Part shown: positions 28,451 through 40,195 of the stretch, piece by piece
How positions within the stretch are numbered: the stretch's first letter is position 1
Layout: each line of letters opens with the position of its first letter
Assembly: GCF_025602895.1 (NCBI RefSeq)
Contig: NW_026516264.1
Span: 219,031-283,030, forward strand
Source of the DNA: Polychytrium aggregatum
Lineage: Eukaryota > Chytridiomycota > Chytridiomycetes > Polychytriales
DNA length: 64,000 nt
Direction: 5' to 3'
Program-made: the position numbers and the translations under genes
The notes under the pieces: model-generated
What the model saw: the letters and a program-made list of their open reading frames with translations, nothing else
Told to the model about the DNA's origin: nothing
Databases searched by the model: none

Positions 28451-30727
28451 TCACTGGGAAAACTCGTGCCCGAGATATACAGCGAGGATTGCGCCAAAAA
28501 TGGCCAGCAGCAGGAGGAGGATCGAGGAAACTCCTGGGAAGTTGAGGAAAGGCAGCGCTCGGGGGATTAGATCGACAAGCACACTCCGCAAACAGCTAGG
28601 TACAACGGAATTAGCACTGGCCTGAGTAGACACGTACATCGGCTCAAATCACTATCGCGCTGTCGAGTCTCACCTGACGATTTAGGGGGCAGCACAGCGA
28701 GCCGACAGGTAGTATCAGCCGAGCCGCTAGCAATGATGTTTGAGTCAGGACTGAAGGACAGCGACGTCACAGGAAAGCCGTGTGCATTGGGCATGGTGTG
28801 CAGGACCTGCAGGAACGGCATCGGTGATGCGTTAGATTCATCCGATCTGCAACCAGAGAGACCGGCGATGCAGACCCGATCAGCCGGGACTGATCGAACA
28901 GCATTGGCGCGCGCCAATCGTATCCACCTTCATAGTCCTGGTGGACAGCACGGTAATGCCGCAGTCCGATGTTGCATATGCCAGAAGTTCGCCGTTCGGA
29001 CTAGGGCATCAAAATGAGCACGAGGATGAAGGCGGAAAGTCAGCTCATCCCGTTGAGATACATCACAGAGCCAGCACCATCAAGCAGATCAATCATGGCC
29101 AGCAGCCTGGATCGCACCTGATATCAAAAGTCGTGACGGGACGAGGCGCCAGCACTTTTGACCCAAGCAGCTTGCACTCCTTTCCAACAGTGTACTTGTA
29201 CAGACACGATCGTTTCTTGTTCTTGGCATTGGCAATGACCAGCAACACCTCGTTCGCCTCGCTGGCAGCAAAGCGTGCCCCACGAAACTCTGCCGGTTGG
29301 TTTTCGTCGAACACGGGCTTATCCAGCGCACAAAGCTGCTCGGCTTTCCCGATGGAGGTGACGATGAGCTTTTGCGAGGAAACCGAAACAACCTGTAGCA
29401 TTTATGTTGTCGGACAGGTGAGTTAGTAGGTTCAGTTGCGCAAAACAGGCTCCTCGCTCGATAGAGTAGGTGCTTACCTTGTTTTCGGGACCAAAGTGAA
29501 TATCGATAACATCGCTAGGATGGGTCAGCTCCTCGACGAGGGAGCAGCTGGGCCAAGAATAGACCTTGAGCTGCAGTGAGAGGGCACTTTCATCAGCTGA
29601 GCGACGGCGAGTTGAGCTGGACAAGGGCCTGGGCCTCGGTGCTCGCTTCATCCAAGTGCGAGGTGAGCAGAGTCATGAGCATATCGAAGGGCCAGCGGCT
29701 CTTACCTTGCCGTTGGTTAGTCCCGAGGCGAGCAGCTTGCCATCAGCACTGAACCGGGTCACTTTCTATCGTCGGCGGTATTAAATCGTGGAAATGCATG
29801 AGTCAGCACAAAAGACGCTGTGGGTCAAGGGAACGGGCTGGAAGACAATGCCAGCACTGTCGGAAGCACCAGCGAGTCAGCTGCAACCGTCGCTACGACG
29901 TTGCTTGTTCTTGAGAATGCGGGATGCGAACCTGGTAGGTGTCCGGGCTGGTTTCGCCAATCGAGTCGAATGCCTTGGCCTGCTGTATGCTAAGTTTACA
30001 ACGCACGTCTTTCAGTTCCTTGAGCACACAAAAGCTGCCGATCTGGGCTATCCTACTGGGCGATCCTACTGGGGGATCCTGCTGGCCAGCAGCAGCCCGC
30101 TATCCACTCGACCGACCTGGTGTTGTTGTCCTTGAGGCAAAAGATGCGGCAGTTTTTGTTCAGTCCACCGGCAATTTCGTCTTCCGTGCAGTTCGCTGCA
30201 GCGACGATGACCTTGTCCTGCGTATGATATTAAAACATTCACCACCAAGCCCAATGAGTCAGCCTCGGGAAACCTCCATCATCATCATCGGCAGCGGAGC
30301 AGCAATGTCGTTTCCGACTAACTTTTGGATGGACGGCGAGAGACATGCAGGCGTCCTCTCCCTTCTCGAGCTGGTGATCCGTCAGGGGCTTAACGTCGAG
30401 GGTGACAGGGTCGATTTGGTAGACGAGCTGATCGGGAAACAGCGTTAGTCTACTGCGTCTGACTCTCCCGAGTCTGCATCCTAGCTGGGTCGGGCTGTGG
30501 ACCGTCATGTGCAGGATGCCTGCAGGAGGGGGCCAAGTTGGCCTGAATCGAATCGTGAGACAAGCCAGCGGTTGGAGCGGCATAGCACGGAGGCTCACCA
30601 CAGCATTTTTGACGCCGTTGCGTCCTGATCCGCCGCCGCCGCCCAGGACAACCCGGAATGACGACGGAGTGAAGCTTAGAGAATAGACTGGAAAGCCAAC
30701 AACGTGTGACTTTGACGGAGGAGGCAT
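28451..30727 (-). CDS. Sec12/PREB-like Sar1 exchange factor
   Basis: Multi-exon gene from the ATG at 30727. The start reads MPPPSKSHVVGFPVYSLSF, then VVLGGGGGSGRNGVKNAV, which is the Sec12 glycine-rich K-loop (GGGG..GVKN) near the N-terminus. WD40-like repeats follow: DKVIVAAANCTEDEIAGG, KVTRFSADGKLLASGLTNGK, HPSDVIDIHFGPENK, AEFRGARFAASEANEVLLVI, SPNGELLAYATSDCGITVLS and GFPVTSLSFSPDSNIIASGS. The last exon ends in one hydrophobic segment (SSILLLLLAIFGAILAVYL) and a short tail with the stop at 28451. This is the layout of Sec12/PREB: a cytosolic seven-bladed propeller and a C-terminal ER membrane anchor. It loads Sar1 with GTP to start COPII coat assembly. The lumenal tail is only about six residues, shorter than in budding yeast Sec12. 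Exon borders around 29400-30150 are approximate. Confidence 0.85.
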
Positions 30728-31538
30728 GGCGTGGTAGGCAGTTACGTCGGGTGATCGGCGGTCGACAGGGGAATAGGCCCAGGGATGGCGACAGTCACGC
30801 AGCCTGGTCGGGTCTGGGGGATGCTTGATTCAGATGGATGGCAGGAGGCAGGAGCGAGAAGATGGAGTCAAGCCATTCTTTGGCGTGGCCAGATGGCCAC
30901 AGGCTGGCTGCCAGCCACGCGACTGTCCACCCGCCAAACCGATTCCCACGGCGAATGATCCGTGCGGACGATGGATGGGCTGGCCGGCCTCGGTCTCCTC
31001 CAATCAACCGACCGGATCTGCTCCTCGCCGCGCCTCTCTTTGATCGGCCGGGAGCAAAGGGATCTTCTCATCCGGTATGGCAGCCCATCACTTGGCCGGC
31101 GCTGAGCGAGCACGCCTTTCCTGTGCAATCACTGGCCATCAATCATGCTGTCGTTGGCCGCCAGCCCGCCATCTCCAATCTCTCCTTTGCTGGCGGAGCC
31201 ACACGAAATCGAGACAGTAGCACTGTCCTCTGTATCTCAATTGGGTTGCCTGTCCCGCCGCGCTGCATCGAGATCCAATGGGACGCCAAGTCCCGCGATA
31301 ACACGCTGGCCGTTGAATCAGGCCCAGCCATGCTCGACTTGGCGCCAAACACCCATGAGAACTACGGACTCCCCGGCAATAAGCCCCCTCGTAGCCGCAC
31401 CCAGCCCCCTGCCCGCTCCCGAGGTAGCGAAACACGACCCGCTCTCTTATAAGTAGGACGGCGCGTCGCGAAGCAGTTTCCAGACTCGTCCGTTCGTTCC
31501 TGCCTCTGATTCCGTAAGCCTCCTGTCTGTGGACCAGC
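30728..31538. other. Divergent promoter region, Sec12-like / ABC1
   Basis: About 810 bases between two divergent start codons. Apart from a TATA-like site on the ABC1 side nothing specific is seen. Open frames here lack protein character. Confidence 0.5.
31447..31453 (+). promoter_or_regulatory. TATA-like box of ABC1
   Basis: TTATAAG about 90 bases before the ATG at 31539. The paralogous gene ABC2 has TATAAAAG at nearly the same distance. Confidence 0.45.
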
Positions 31539-34500
31539 ATGTCAGAGGAGCAGCAGGCGCCGGTTAACGCCGCGGTGCAGCTCAACGTACCTGTCGGCGG
31601 ATCCCTCGAGAAAATCGACAGTGAATCTCCAGTCGAGAGCAATTTTGGCAGAGGGCGCTTTCGCCGTCGCAGAAAGGATAAGAAACAGAGTGATCCCGCC
31701 GTTCCGTTTCTTCAGCTGTTTCGCTTTGCCGATGCCACCGACCGTCTTCTTATCGCGTAAGTATCGAGGACCCACGGTTCGAGCGGCCAAGGTGGAGATA
31801 TAGCATGCGCTTGACGCTTCCTTCGGCGAATGGAACTTCCTGTTGCGACGCCGCGTCGACCATGTCGAGAGCGTCTGGTCAGCCATCACATGCAGCTTGG
31901 CCGATGGACAGGAGGCTATGCATCTCTGCCGACGCGAGCAGAAATGTTACGGCAGTTGCTGCGCCGTTGTGTTCGTTTGGTGAGGCAGGTTCGATATCTT
32001 GGCCGTGCTCTGCCCGCTCACTAACAACTAGCTCAATGCCTCACATACAGGCTGGGAGTTATTACCAGTATGGGCATCGGTGCCCTCATTCCGAGCGCCG
32101 TCCTGGTGCTTGGAAGCTTCTTGGGCAGCGCCAGCAGCCTGGCTGCGTCGCCGAGCCTCCCGGCCGGATCCCACATGGACGCAAGTGGCAACTTGGTTCT
32201 GGCAAATGGACAAATTATCACCAAGACCCAGCTCCTGGCACAAGTTGACCCGCAGCCCATGTACAACATCATCCTGATCTTTGTGTATTTTGCGATCGCG
32301 ATGATGTTCTGCGGGTACTTCACCCAAGTCTTCTGGGTTATTGCCGGTGAAAACCAGACCCGTCGTATCCGTCGGCTATTCGTGCGCTGCGTCTTGCGCC
32401 AAGATATGGGCTGGTTCGATCTGGCCGGCGAGGGTTCGCTCACAACTCGCCTCGCTCAAGACACTCAGCTCATCCAGGATGGCATCTCGGAGAAGGCCGG
32501 AATGTGCATACAGTCCGTGAGTCAGTTCGTAACAGGATTTGTCATTGCATTTACCAAAGGTACGTTGCCTTGAATGGGAGTTTGATCGATTCGCTCCTGA
32601 GAGGCTGAGGGCTTCGTGAGAAGTGGGCACAGGTGTAAAGAACCGCATGGAGACGGTTGTGAACATCTTGGTGGCTGCGCCAGATGAAATGACCAAGCCA
32701 TAACCACATGTAGGACCAAAACTCGCCGTGATTCTGCTTGCGGCTCTCCCGCTCCTTGGCATCGTCGGCACTTTGATGGTTCGCGCGATCAGCAAGTTCA
32801 CCGGAAAGGGCCAAGATGCTTATGCCGGTGCAGGCGCAATCGCTGAGCAAGTGTTCTTTGGTATTCGCACTGTCTACTCGTTCTCCCTCCAGAAGCGGTT
32901 TTCTGACAAGTACGAAAAGGCTCTGGAGCAAGCCTTCATCACGGACTACAAGAAGGGCCAGGCATTGGGAACGGGATTCGGCTCGTTTATGCTTGTCATG
33001 TTTTCCACTTATGCTCTGGCCTTTTGGTATGGATCCAAGCTCGTCCTCAACTCGGAAATGCAGGGACAAGATGTCTTGGTTGTGTTCTTCTCGATGATCA
33101 TGGGCGCCATGGCCCTGATCATGCTCCCAACAAACCTGTCGGCCGTCTCCAATGCCCGTGGTGCTGCCTTCAAGATCTACGCCATCATCGACCGTGTTCC
33201 CACCATCGACTCGCTCTCGACCGAGGGAAAGAAGCCCGCCGAAGTCACCGGCTTTATCCAGTTCAAGGATGTCCACTTCACCTATCCCTCCCGCCCGGAC
33301 ACCAAGATCCTCCACGGCCTCACTCTCGACATTGAATCTGGCAAGACCGTGGCCTTTGTGGGGCCGTCCGGGTCGGGCAAGTCGACGATTGTGCAGCTGA
33401 TCCAGCGATTTTACGACCCCTCCGGTACGACTGGGTGATGAGCGATGGGTGATGGGTGATGGGTGATGGGTGATGGGTGATGGGTGATGGGTGATGGGTG
33501 ATGGGTGATGGGTGATGGGTGGTAGTGGTGGAATGTTGGCTGCGATCAGTCAAGACCAGATGGGAGGCGAGAGTTTGCGGAGCAGAACAACGACACATCA
33601 TCTCACACCACGACACACCATCTTACACCATGCTACCTCACACCACACACCACCACATCATACATCGCACATCACACACCACACATTACATACCACGCCA
33701 CGCCCGCCAGCCGGCGACGTCGTCCTCGACGGAAACAACCTCAAGGACCTCAACGTCTCGTGGCTGCGCCAGCACATCGGAATCGTCGGCCAGGAGCCCG
33801 TGCTGTTCAACACCTCCATCAAGCAAAACATCCTCATGGGTGCCATCGAGGAGGTCACCGAGTCGCAGCTGATCAACGCCTGCAAGATGGCCAACTGCCA
33901 CGCATTCATCACAAAGCTCCCTCAAGGCTATGACACCTCGGTCGGCGAACACGGCGGCATGCTCTCTGGCGGCCAGAAGCAGCGCATCGCCATCGCTCGT
34001 GCTCTGATCAAGAACCCCCGGATCCTGCTGCTGGACGAAGCCACCTCGGCCCTCGACACCCAGTCCGAGCGCATCGTGCAGGATGCCCTCGACAACGCCT
34101 CCAAGAACCGCACGACGATCGTGATTGCGCACCGGCTGTCGACGATCCGCAACGCCGACGTGATCGTCGTCCTTGACCATGGAGTGATAGCCGAGATCGG
34201 CAACCACAGCGAGCTGCTCAAGAAAGGCGGGGTGTATGCCGGGCTTGTCGAGAAGCAGCGAATCAAGATGGAAGTCGAAACCACCCTCGCGAAGAACCTC
34301 AGCGGCTCCAAGGACTCTGGCATGAACAAACAACAGGAAGGAATTGTTGAGGAAATCGAGGTCGAGAAGCAGGCCGATACTGTTCCCCAAAATGTTGTCG
34401 AGTCTGTCAAGGACGAAAACGGTCAGGTTGTCGAGACTCGCCTTGTTTTGGATACGCACGAAGCACACCGCCAGGCTCTCAAGGCCGAAAAGGACCAAAA

Positions 34501-37272
34501 GAAGAAGGAGCTCGATGCTCTCAAGAAGCAAGACGCCCCGATTTGGCGCGTCATTGAGATGATGAAGCCTGAATGGGGGTACCTTGCCATTGGCATTATC
34601 GGAGCACTTGGTGCTGGAACGGTACGTGGTTTTGGCTGCACTTGTCATCGGAGGAGAGATGCTTACCCAGTGACGGGCACCATGTCGTTTCTGCCTAATT
34701 GCTCAGTCGCTGGTTCATTGATCTGATTGCTGCTTTGCTTTGTTGTCGTATCATTATCCAGGTGTTCCCAGTGTTTGCTCTGATCTTCTCGACCGTCAGC
34801 ATCATATTGCTTGATCCATCCGAGATCGATCCCGGACCATTCCAAGGCGCCAACCTGTACTCGTTTTTGTTCTTGATCATCGGTTTCGTCGCATTTCTGT
34901 CCTACAACCTGCAATTTTATGGGTTCGAAAAAGCCGGCGCAGCCATGTCCCGTCGCATTCGTATTATGACCTTCAAGGCTATGCTCCGCCAGGAGATTGG
35001 GTATTACGACGAAGAAGGCCACGGCGTCGGCGCTCTCACATCGAAATTGGCGGTGGATGCATCCAAAGTTGGCGAACTCGTTACAAAGGTCTGGGGAGAC
35101 GTCGCCCAGCTCATCATCACAGCCCTATGCGGACTCTTGATTGCCTTCATCAATTCCTGGCAGCTCACCCTGGTAAGAGCTTTAGTCGGCAGCGAATGAC
35201 ACTGTATTCGAGGCACATACCCAAACACAATATGATGCTTTGACTGCTCGCCGGGTCTCTGTGAGAGATGGTTATCCTTGGGCTCTAACTCGATCCCTTG
35301 AACCATTTTTGCAGATCGTGTTGTGTGCCACACCGTTCCTTGCGATCGGCTCCTTCTTTGAAGTCCGCAGCCGCCGTGGATTTGAAGATGCATCCAAGAA
35401 GGCTTATGAAGAATCCGGAGAAATCGCTGCCGAGGCGTTCAAAGAAATCCGTACCGTTGCCGCGTTGTGTCGACAAGGCTATTTCGAGGACAAGTACGAC
35501 GCCAGCATTGATCATCCACACAAGCTCGCCTTGCGAAAGGCCCAGGTCTCGTCCCTTGGAAACGGATCCAACCAGGCAGCTTCCCAGCTTGCGAACGCTC
35601 TTGGCTTCTATGCCGGCATCCGTCTCGCTCTGGCAGGCATCATCGACTTCAAGCCTGTGTTTACTGTTCTGATGGTATGTGTTTACTCGACGGAATCGCT
35701 GGCGCGGGTTTGTTCCTCATCATCTTTGCACTATCATGTGTGGGCACGACAAGTATATGGGTCTCGTCGACATGACCATCTCCTGCGAGTGATACCGCCC
35801 GAGTATAGAAAATCGTCCCGAAGCAAATCGCAGCCATTTCGCAGAAGCTTAACTCAATCAAATATCATCCCCGCTCCGTTTGACTACAGGCCGTCATGAT
35901 CACCGCACAAGGCCTCGGTCGCGCATCCAATTTCGTGGCCACGTATACGGCGGCAAAGGTTGCTGCCATCAGCGTAAGTCTATATACCTTTCCAATGAAC
36001 ATGCAAAATATTGCACATTGCGAAGACAATGAGTCCCGCTTGGTGCAAGAACATGCTTCTTGTCAGCCTCGGAGCGCATGTGTCTATACTTCTTTGAGCG
36101 CATGTGTTGCACAGATTTGATGATCTCATCGGAGCTGCACCTCTTCTCGGATGCCAGACATTCGAGCTCCTCGATCGCGAGACTTCTATTGACCCAGACA
36201 AACCGGGTCTCGAGGTGGATAAAATCGACGGAGCCTTTGAATTCAAGAACATCGAGTTTCGCTATCCCGCCCGCCCGCTTCAGGCCATCTTTGAAGGCAA
36301 GTTCAACCTCAAGGGCGAGAAGAACACCACTGTCGCCTTTGTCGGCCCCTCTGGCTGCGGAAAATCCACCACTATCGGCATGCTCCAGCGTTGGTACGAT
36401 GCCGCTGCGGGCGAGGTCTTGGTCGACGGCAGGAACGTAAAGGAATACCAGCTCCACAATCTGCGCAAGCACATGGCCCTGGTCGGCCAGGAGCCCGTCT
36501 TGTTCGACATGACCATCAAGGAAAACATCCTGGCCGGAACCACACGAACCGATGTCACGGACCAAGAGATTGAAGAAGTTGCTAAGATGGCGAACATGAT
36601 GGTGTTCATTGGAGATTTCCCGGCACGCTTTGGTGAGTGACTGCATCAAACAGAAGCGAGCCCCTCCCCAACAACGAGAGCTGCACGAGTGTTTGTTGTG
36701 TTGCTGCTCGATATGAAATCTTGGATGCTAAGTGCGGACATTTCTCGACTCACATTGCTATGATGTGGCTGTCCAGATACTCGAGTTGGCGACAAGGGAT
36801 CGCAGCTCTCTGGCGGTCAGAAGCAGCGAGTCGCCATCGCACGCGCCCTGATCCGCAATCCCCGCTTCCTGCTCTTGGACGAAGCAACGTCAGCCCTGGT
36901 GAGGAGAGAATGTGTGATTGCGATTGATCTCTGGGTTTCGAATGACGACAGCCGGCTGGCCGAGTGTGGCATCGCGGGAGAACCAGCGGTCGAATGAGCG
37001 AGCTGTTCTTGCACGAGCGGAGCTGACCAAGATTCTCCCACCAGGACTCTGAATCCGAGAAGCACGTACAGCAGGCAATCGACAACGCCATCAAACAAGG
37101 CGGCCGCACCACAATCACGATCGCACACAGGCTCTCCACCATCCAGGACGCCAATATGATTGTCGTTATTAAAGACGGAGAGGTGGTCGAGAAGGGCACC
37201 CACTTTGAACTCCTGGCTCTCAACGGAATCTACAATGCTCTCGTGAAGCAGCAGGATCTCAACGCCACGTAA
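31539..37272 (+). CDS. Full-size ABCB (P-glycoprotein-type) transporter, copy 1, intact
   Basis: Ten exons (31539-31756, 32051-32559, 32714-33424, 33711-34621, 34763 or 34762-35172, 35315-35674, 35890-35973, 36158-36632, 36777-36898, 37045-37272) add up to 1343 codons including the stop, with all phases consistent. The order is TMD1-NBD1-TMD2-NBD2. NBD1 has Walker [10 protein letters not shown], signature LSGGQKQR and Walker [16 protein letters not shown]2 has [17 protein letters not shown] and [11 protein letters not shown] joined by splicing to DSESE. Both H-loops ([18 protein letters not shown]) are present, so both ATP sites look competent. The protein would pump hydrophobic compounds or lipids/peptides across a membrane; the substrate cannot be read from sequence. 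A charged linker lies between NBD1 and TMD2. Intron 3 contains a minisatellite. The gene faces its paralogue tail to tail. Confidence 0.93.
33432..33520. repeat. Heptamer minisatellite in ABC1 intron 3
   Basis: About eleven uninterrupted copies of the 7-bp unit GATGGGT plus a degenerate start. A CA/CCA-rich low-complexity stretch follows to about 33700. The identical arrangement is found inverted in ABC2. Confidence 0.9.
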
Positions 37273-38136
37273 ATCCATTCGCCATTGGTTCCGGCTCACC
37301 CCTCCTGTGTTCAGAGACGAAATTGCCGAATCTCATTATTCGTTATAATCATTATTATTGGTCAGTGGGTACCACTTCGCCTATCAAATCACTGAATCCG
37401 GAAATGCAAAGGCATCATGACACCGCTTGTTTAGAACGAAACAGGACAGCGTGTCCCTAAGTGTCCCTCACAGTGATATGCAGCCCCCAATGGGCAAGCC
37501 ATACGATTGTTTCCGGTCCTGGTTAGCAATCGCTCTGTTTTCGTTCGTTTCAGGAGCGTAATCTTGAATACACCAGTCAATCTCCTGTGGCGACGATCGA
37601 CCGCGGTTCCGAGATCATGCTCCATGAAGTACCGATGTCTTGATGTGGGAGTGTGGCTGATGCATTATATCCTCAGTACAAGCGAGGCTTCTCGATATCA
37701 TGATACTCAGGCGATTCAAGTTACTTGGGCTCCAGTCTCCTTGGACGCACAGTTTGGTCATGGCTCAAGGGGCGGATGCGTATTCAAGACCAGAAGCAAC
37801 AGCCCTAACTCGGAACGGGGTGCCCGGTTTCAAAACGGGTACGCTGTCATATTGTCCGTTGATTCTGAGACATCAAAGTGGCTGTCCACAAACCGCCCGT
37901 TCATTGAGCCGTCCAATGATCCCTCCCAGACGCACTCACTTGACTCTGGCACCTCGGAGTAGCTCGGCACAGTGGTTGTATTGTGGCTCATCTTCTCAAT
38001 TGGGCATCATGACAACTACATCAGTATATTTGGGTAGCGATAACGAGTAACAGGAATCATATTACTACTGACCCCATTGGCTCTTTGGAATAGACCAGCA
38101 TGATCTCCTCACGAAAGAAGGTTGTACTTTTTGGTT
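37273..38136. other. Intergenic between convergent ABC genes
   Basis: About 860 bases holding both 3' ends and a decayed Fanzor fragment (listed separately). The rest, 37800-38136, shows no feature. Open frames such as 37507-37962 have no recognisable domain. Confidence 0.55.
37430..37780 (-). pseudogene. Third Fanzor fragment (3' part)
   Basis: Read on the minus strand, this stretch aligns base by base with the 3' half of the Fanzor copy at 27590-27920. Shared landmarks in order: GATATCGAGAA, the segment ending in GCATGATCTCGG, CGCCACAGGAGAT, GGTGTATTCAAGA, and a final GTCC[CT]GTTTC. Identity is roughly three bases in four by eye. Reading frames are broken and the WDRD segment is degenerate. 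The alignment stops at about the same GTCCYGTTTC in both copies, which suggests a shared right end of the element. Confidence 0.6.
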
Positions 38137-38689
38137 TCAAAACACAGAAAGATCCTGCTGCTTCACGAGGGCATTGTAGACTCCGTTGAGAGCCAGGAGT
38201 TCAAAGTGGGTGCCTTGCTCAACGACAGCACCATCTTTAATAACAACAATCAAATCTGCGTCCTGGATGGTGGAGAGCCTGTGTGCGATCGTGATTGTGG
38301 TGCGGCCGCCTTGTTTGATGGCGTTGTCGATTGCCTGCTGTACGTGCTTCTCGGATTCAGAGTCCTGGTGGGAGAATCTTGGTCAGCTCCGCTCGTGCAA
38401 GAACAGCTCGCTCATTCGACCGCTGGTTCTCCCGCGATGCCACACTCGGCCAGCCGGCTGTCGTCATTCGAAACCCAGAGATCAATCGCAATCACACATT
38501 CTCTCCTCACCAGGGCTGACGTTGCTTCGTCCAAGAGCAGGAAGCGGGGATTGCGGATCAGGGCGCGTGCGATGGCGACTCGCTGCTTCTGACCGCCAGA
38601 GAGCTGCGATCCCTTGTCGCCAACTCGAGTATCTGGACAGCCACATCATAGCAATGTGAGTCGAGAAATGTCCACACATAGCCATGCCC

Positions 38690-39074
38690 TGTGATGATCA
38701 TGCACGTTGGGAACACGTGTGGACTGCTGCGCGTGATGCACCGTGAGTCATGTTTGTTTGTCTTGGCGTGTATTCCCTGATTGGCTGGCGCCGATGACTC
38801 TTACTTCGCCTCCGACTGCGCTGTGCTTCGCCCCTCTCGCTGGATGCTCCGCCTCCCTCGCACCCCCTTCTCGTCCCTCGTTTGTCGCTCCACCCTTCTC
38901 GCCCACTTTCGCCCTTCGGTTTCCCTCTTGGCTATAAAGCCCCTCCTTTCTTGCACCCATTTTGTATCTTCAGTTCGAACAACACTTGTTGTTATCTGAT
39001 AAGTCGTAATATAGCTTATCGTTGTTCGCCAAGCACCTGGTCGTCCAGTGTCGTTGCTTGTCGTGGTCCTCACA
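38690..39074 (+). repeat. G1 5' LTR
   Basis: 385 bp, terminal TGTGA...TCACA. Contains TATAAA at 38933-38938 and the predicted transcript start near 38972. Identical to the 3' LTR by eye. Confidence 0.95.
38933..38982 (+). promoter_or_regulatory. G1 LTR TATA box and self-primer sequence
   Basis: TATAAA at 38933 is followed 39 bases later by AGTTCGAACAA (38972-38982), whose exact reverse complement TTGTTCGAACT lies at 39077-39087, two bases after the LTR. In Tf1/sushi-type elements the first ~11 nt of the mRNA fold back on such a site to prime reverse transcription. Confidence 0.7.
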
Positions 39075-39193
39075 TATTGTTCGAACTCCCTCTCTCTGTC
39101 TGACCACCTGCTTGGCTGAGGCTTCGTTGCTGCCCTCATCCTTCTATTCTCTGTTGTCTTCTCTGCACTCTCCCCCCCGCCCCCATATCCCAC

Positions 39194-40177
39194 ATGGACC
39201 AACTCCAGGCCCAAATCGTTGCCCTCCAGGAGGAACTGGTCCTCCTCCGGACCACACACTCTTCCGCCGCCCCGCAGCTCCCGCACATGCCGACCCCGGA
39301 CAAGTTCGACGGCACCAGGTCAAAGTTCCGCCCCTTCGTCAACCAGTGCCGCCTGCTCATGATGCTCCAGGCATCCAGGTTCCCGTCCGAGCAAGTCAAG
39401 GTGGGTTACGTCTTGAGTTTGCTCACTGGTCCGGCCCTCCAGTGGGCGACTCCCTTGATCGAATCGAACGATCAAATCCTGCACTCGTTCGACTCGTTCA
39501 TGGAACGCTTTCGCCAAGCGTTTGACGATCCCGACCGCACCCATACTGCCGAGCTGCTCCTTTCCTCCATGGCACAGGGCAACCGCTCGTGCATGGATTA
39601 TGCCTCAGAGTTCCTCCGCGTTGCCGCCGACCTTCCATGGAACGACGAAGCCAAGATATCCGCCTTCCGCCGTGGCCTGTCGAGGGAGATCAAGCAGCGC
39701 CTCTCCTTCATCAACCCTCTCCCTCTCCGCTTGGTCCCGTTCGTCGAGCGTTGCCTCAAGATCGATGCACGCATCATCGAGCTCAACAACGAGCTCCGAA
39801 ACACTGGCCCTGTTTCCTTCGGCACCCAGGCCTTCAACTCCCGACCTCCGTCCTTCCAGCCGCCCGCCCAGGAGCCTCCGGTTCTCTACTCCGAGCCGAT
39901 GCAGATCGACGCCGCCGTCGTCAGCCGCCTGACCCCCGAGGAGAAGAACCGCCGTTTCCAGGAGCGCCTCTGCTTCCGCTGTGGCAAGCCCGGCCACGTC
40001 GCCAAGTCCTGCCCCCTCAAGTCCGGCTCCCGTGCTCCCGCCTCTGGTTCCCGCTTCCCTGGCTCCCGTCCTCAGGCTCCCGGCTCCCGTCCCCGTTCGA
40101 AGGTTGTCCGAACCATCGTCTACGATGATGGTGAGGAGGAACACTTCGAGTCGGGAAACGACCAGGCCCAGATCTAA
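39194..40177 (+). CDS. gag: G1 Gag
   Basis: 327 residues from ATG 39194 (MDQLQAQIVALQEELVLLRT). It has a Ty3-type capsid region (GTRSKFRPFVNQC, VGYVLSLLTGPALQWATPL, FRQAFDDPDRTHTAE) and a CCHC zinc knuckle CFRCGKPGHVAKSCP near residue 265. The stop TAA at 40175-40177 lies inside a predicted hairpin. Expected to form the virus-like particle in the cytoplasm. Confidence 0.93.
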   Translation: MDQLQAQIVALQEELVLLRTTHSSAAPQLPHMPTPDKFDGTRSKFRPFVNQCRLLMMLQASRFPSEQVKVGYVLSLLTGPALQWATPLIESNDQILHSFDSFMERFRQAFDDPDRTHTAELLLSSMAQGNRSCMDYASEFLRVAADLPWNDEAKISAFRRGLSREIKQRLSFINPLPLRLVPFVERCLKIDARIIELNNELRNTGPVSFGTQAFNSRPPSFQPPAQEPPVLYSEPMQIDAAVVSRLTPEEKNRRFQERLCFRCGKPGHVAKSCPLKSGSRAPASGSRFPGSRPQAPGSRPRSKVVRTIVYDDGEEEHFESGNDQAQI

Positions 40178-40195
40178 GTGGAGGCTTAGATCTGG
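40153..40195 (+). promoter_or_regulatory. G1 gag-pol -1 frameshift signal
   Basis: Slippery heptamer G GGA AAC in the gag frame at 40153-40159, an 8-nt spacer, then an 11-bp perfect stem CCAGATCTAAG / CTTAGATCTGG with a 6-nt loop (40168-40195). The gag TAA is in the left arm. The pol frame is -1 to gag and open across the junction. Confidence 0.75.

Noticed and set aside
33432-33520. GATGGGT repeat as internal telomeric sequence
   Set aside because: The unit is not a known fungal telomere repeat, and it sits inside an intron in both ABC genes.
38122-38592. Plus-strand frames across the ABC2 3' exons (twins at 36750-37299)
   Set aside because: Antisense shadows of the NBD2 exons; repeated only because the ABC genes themselves are duplicated.
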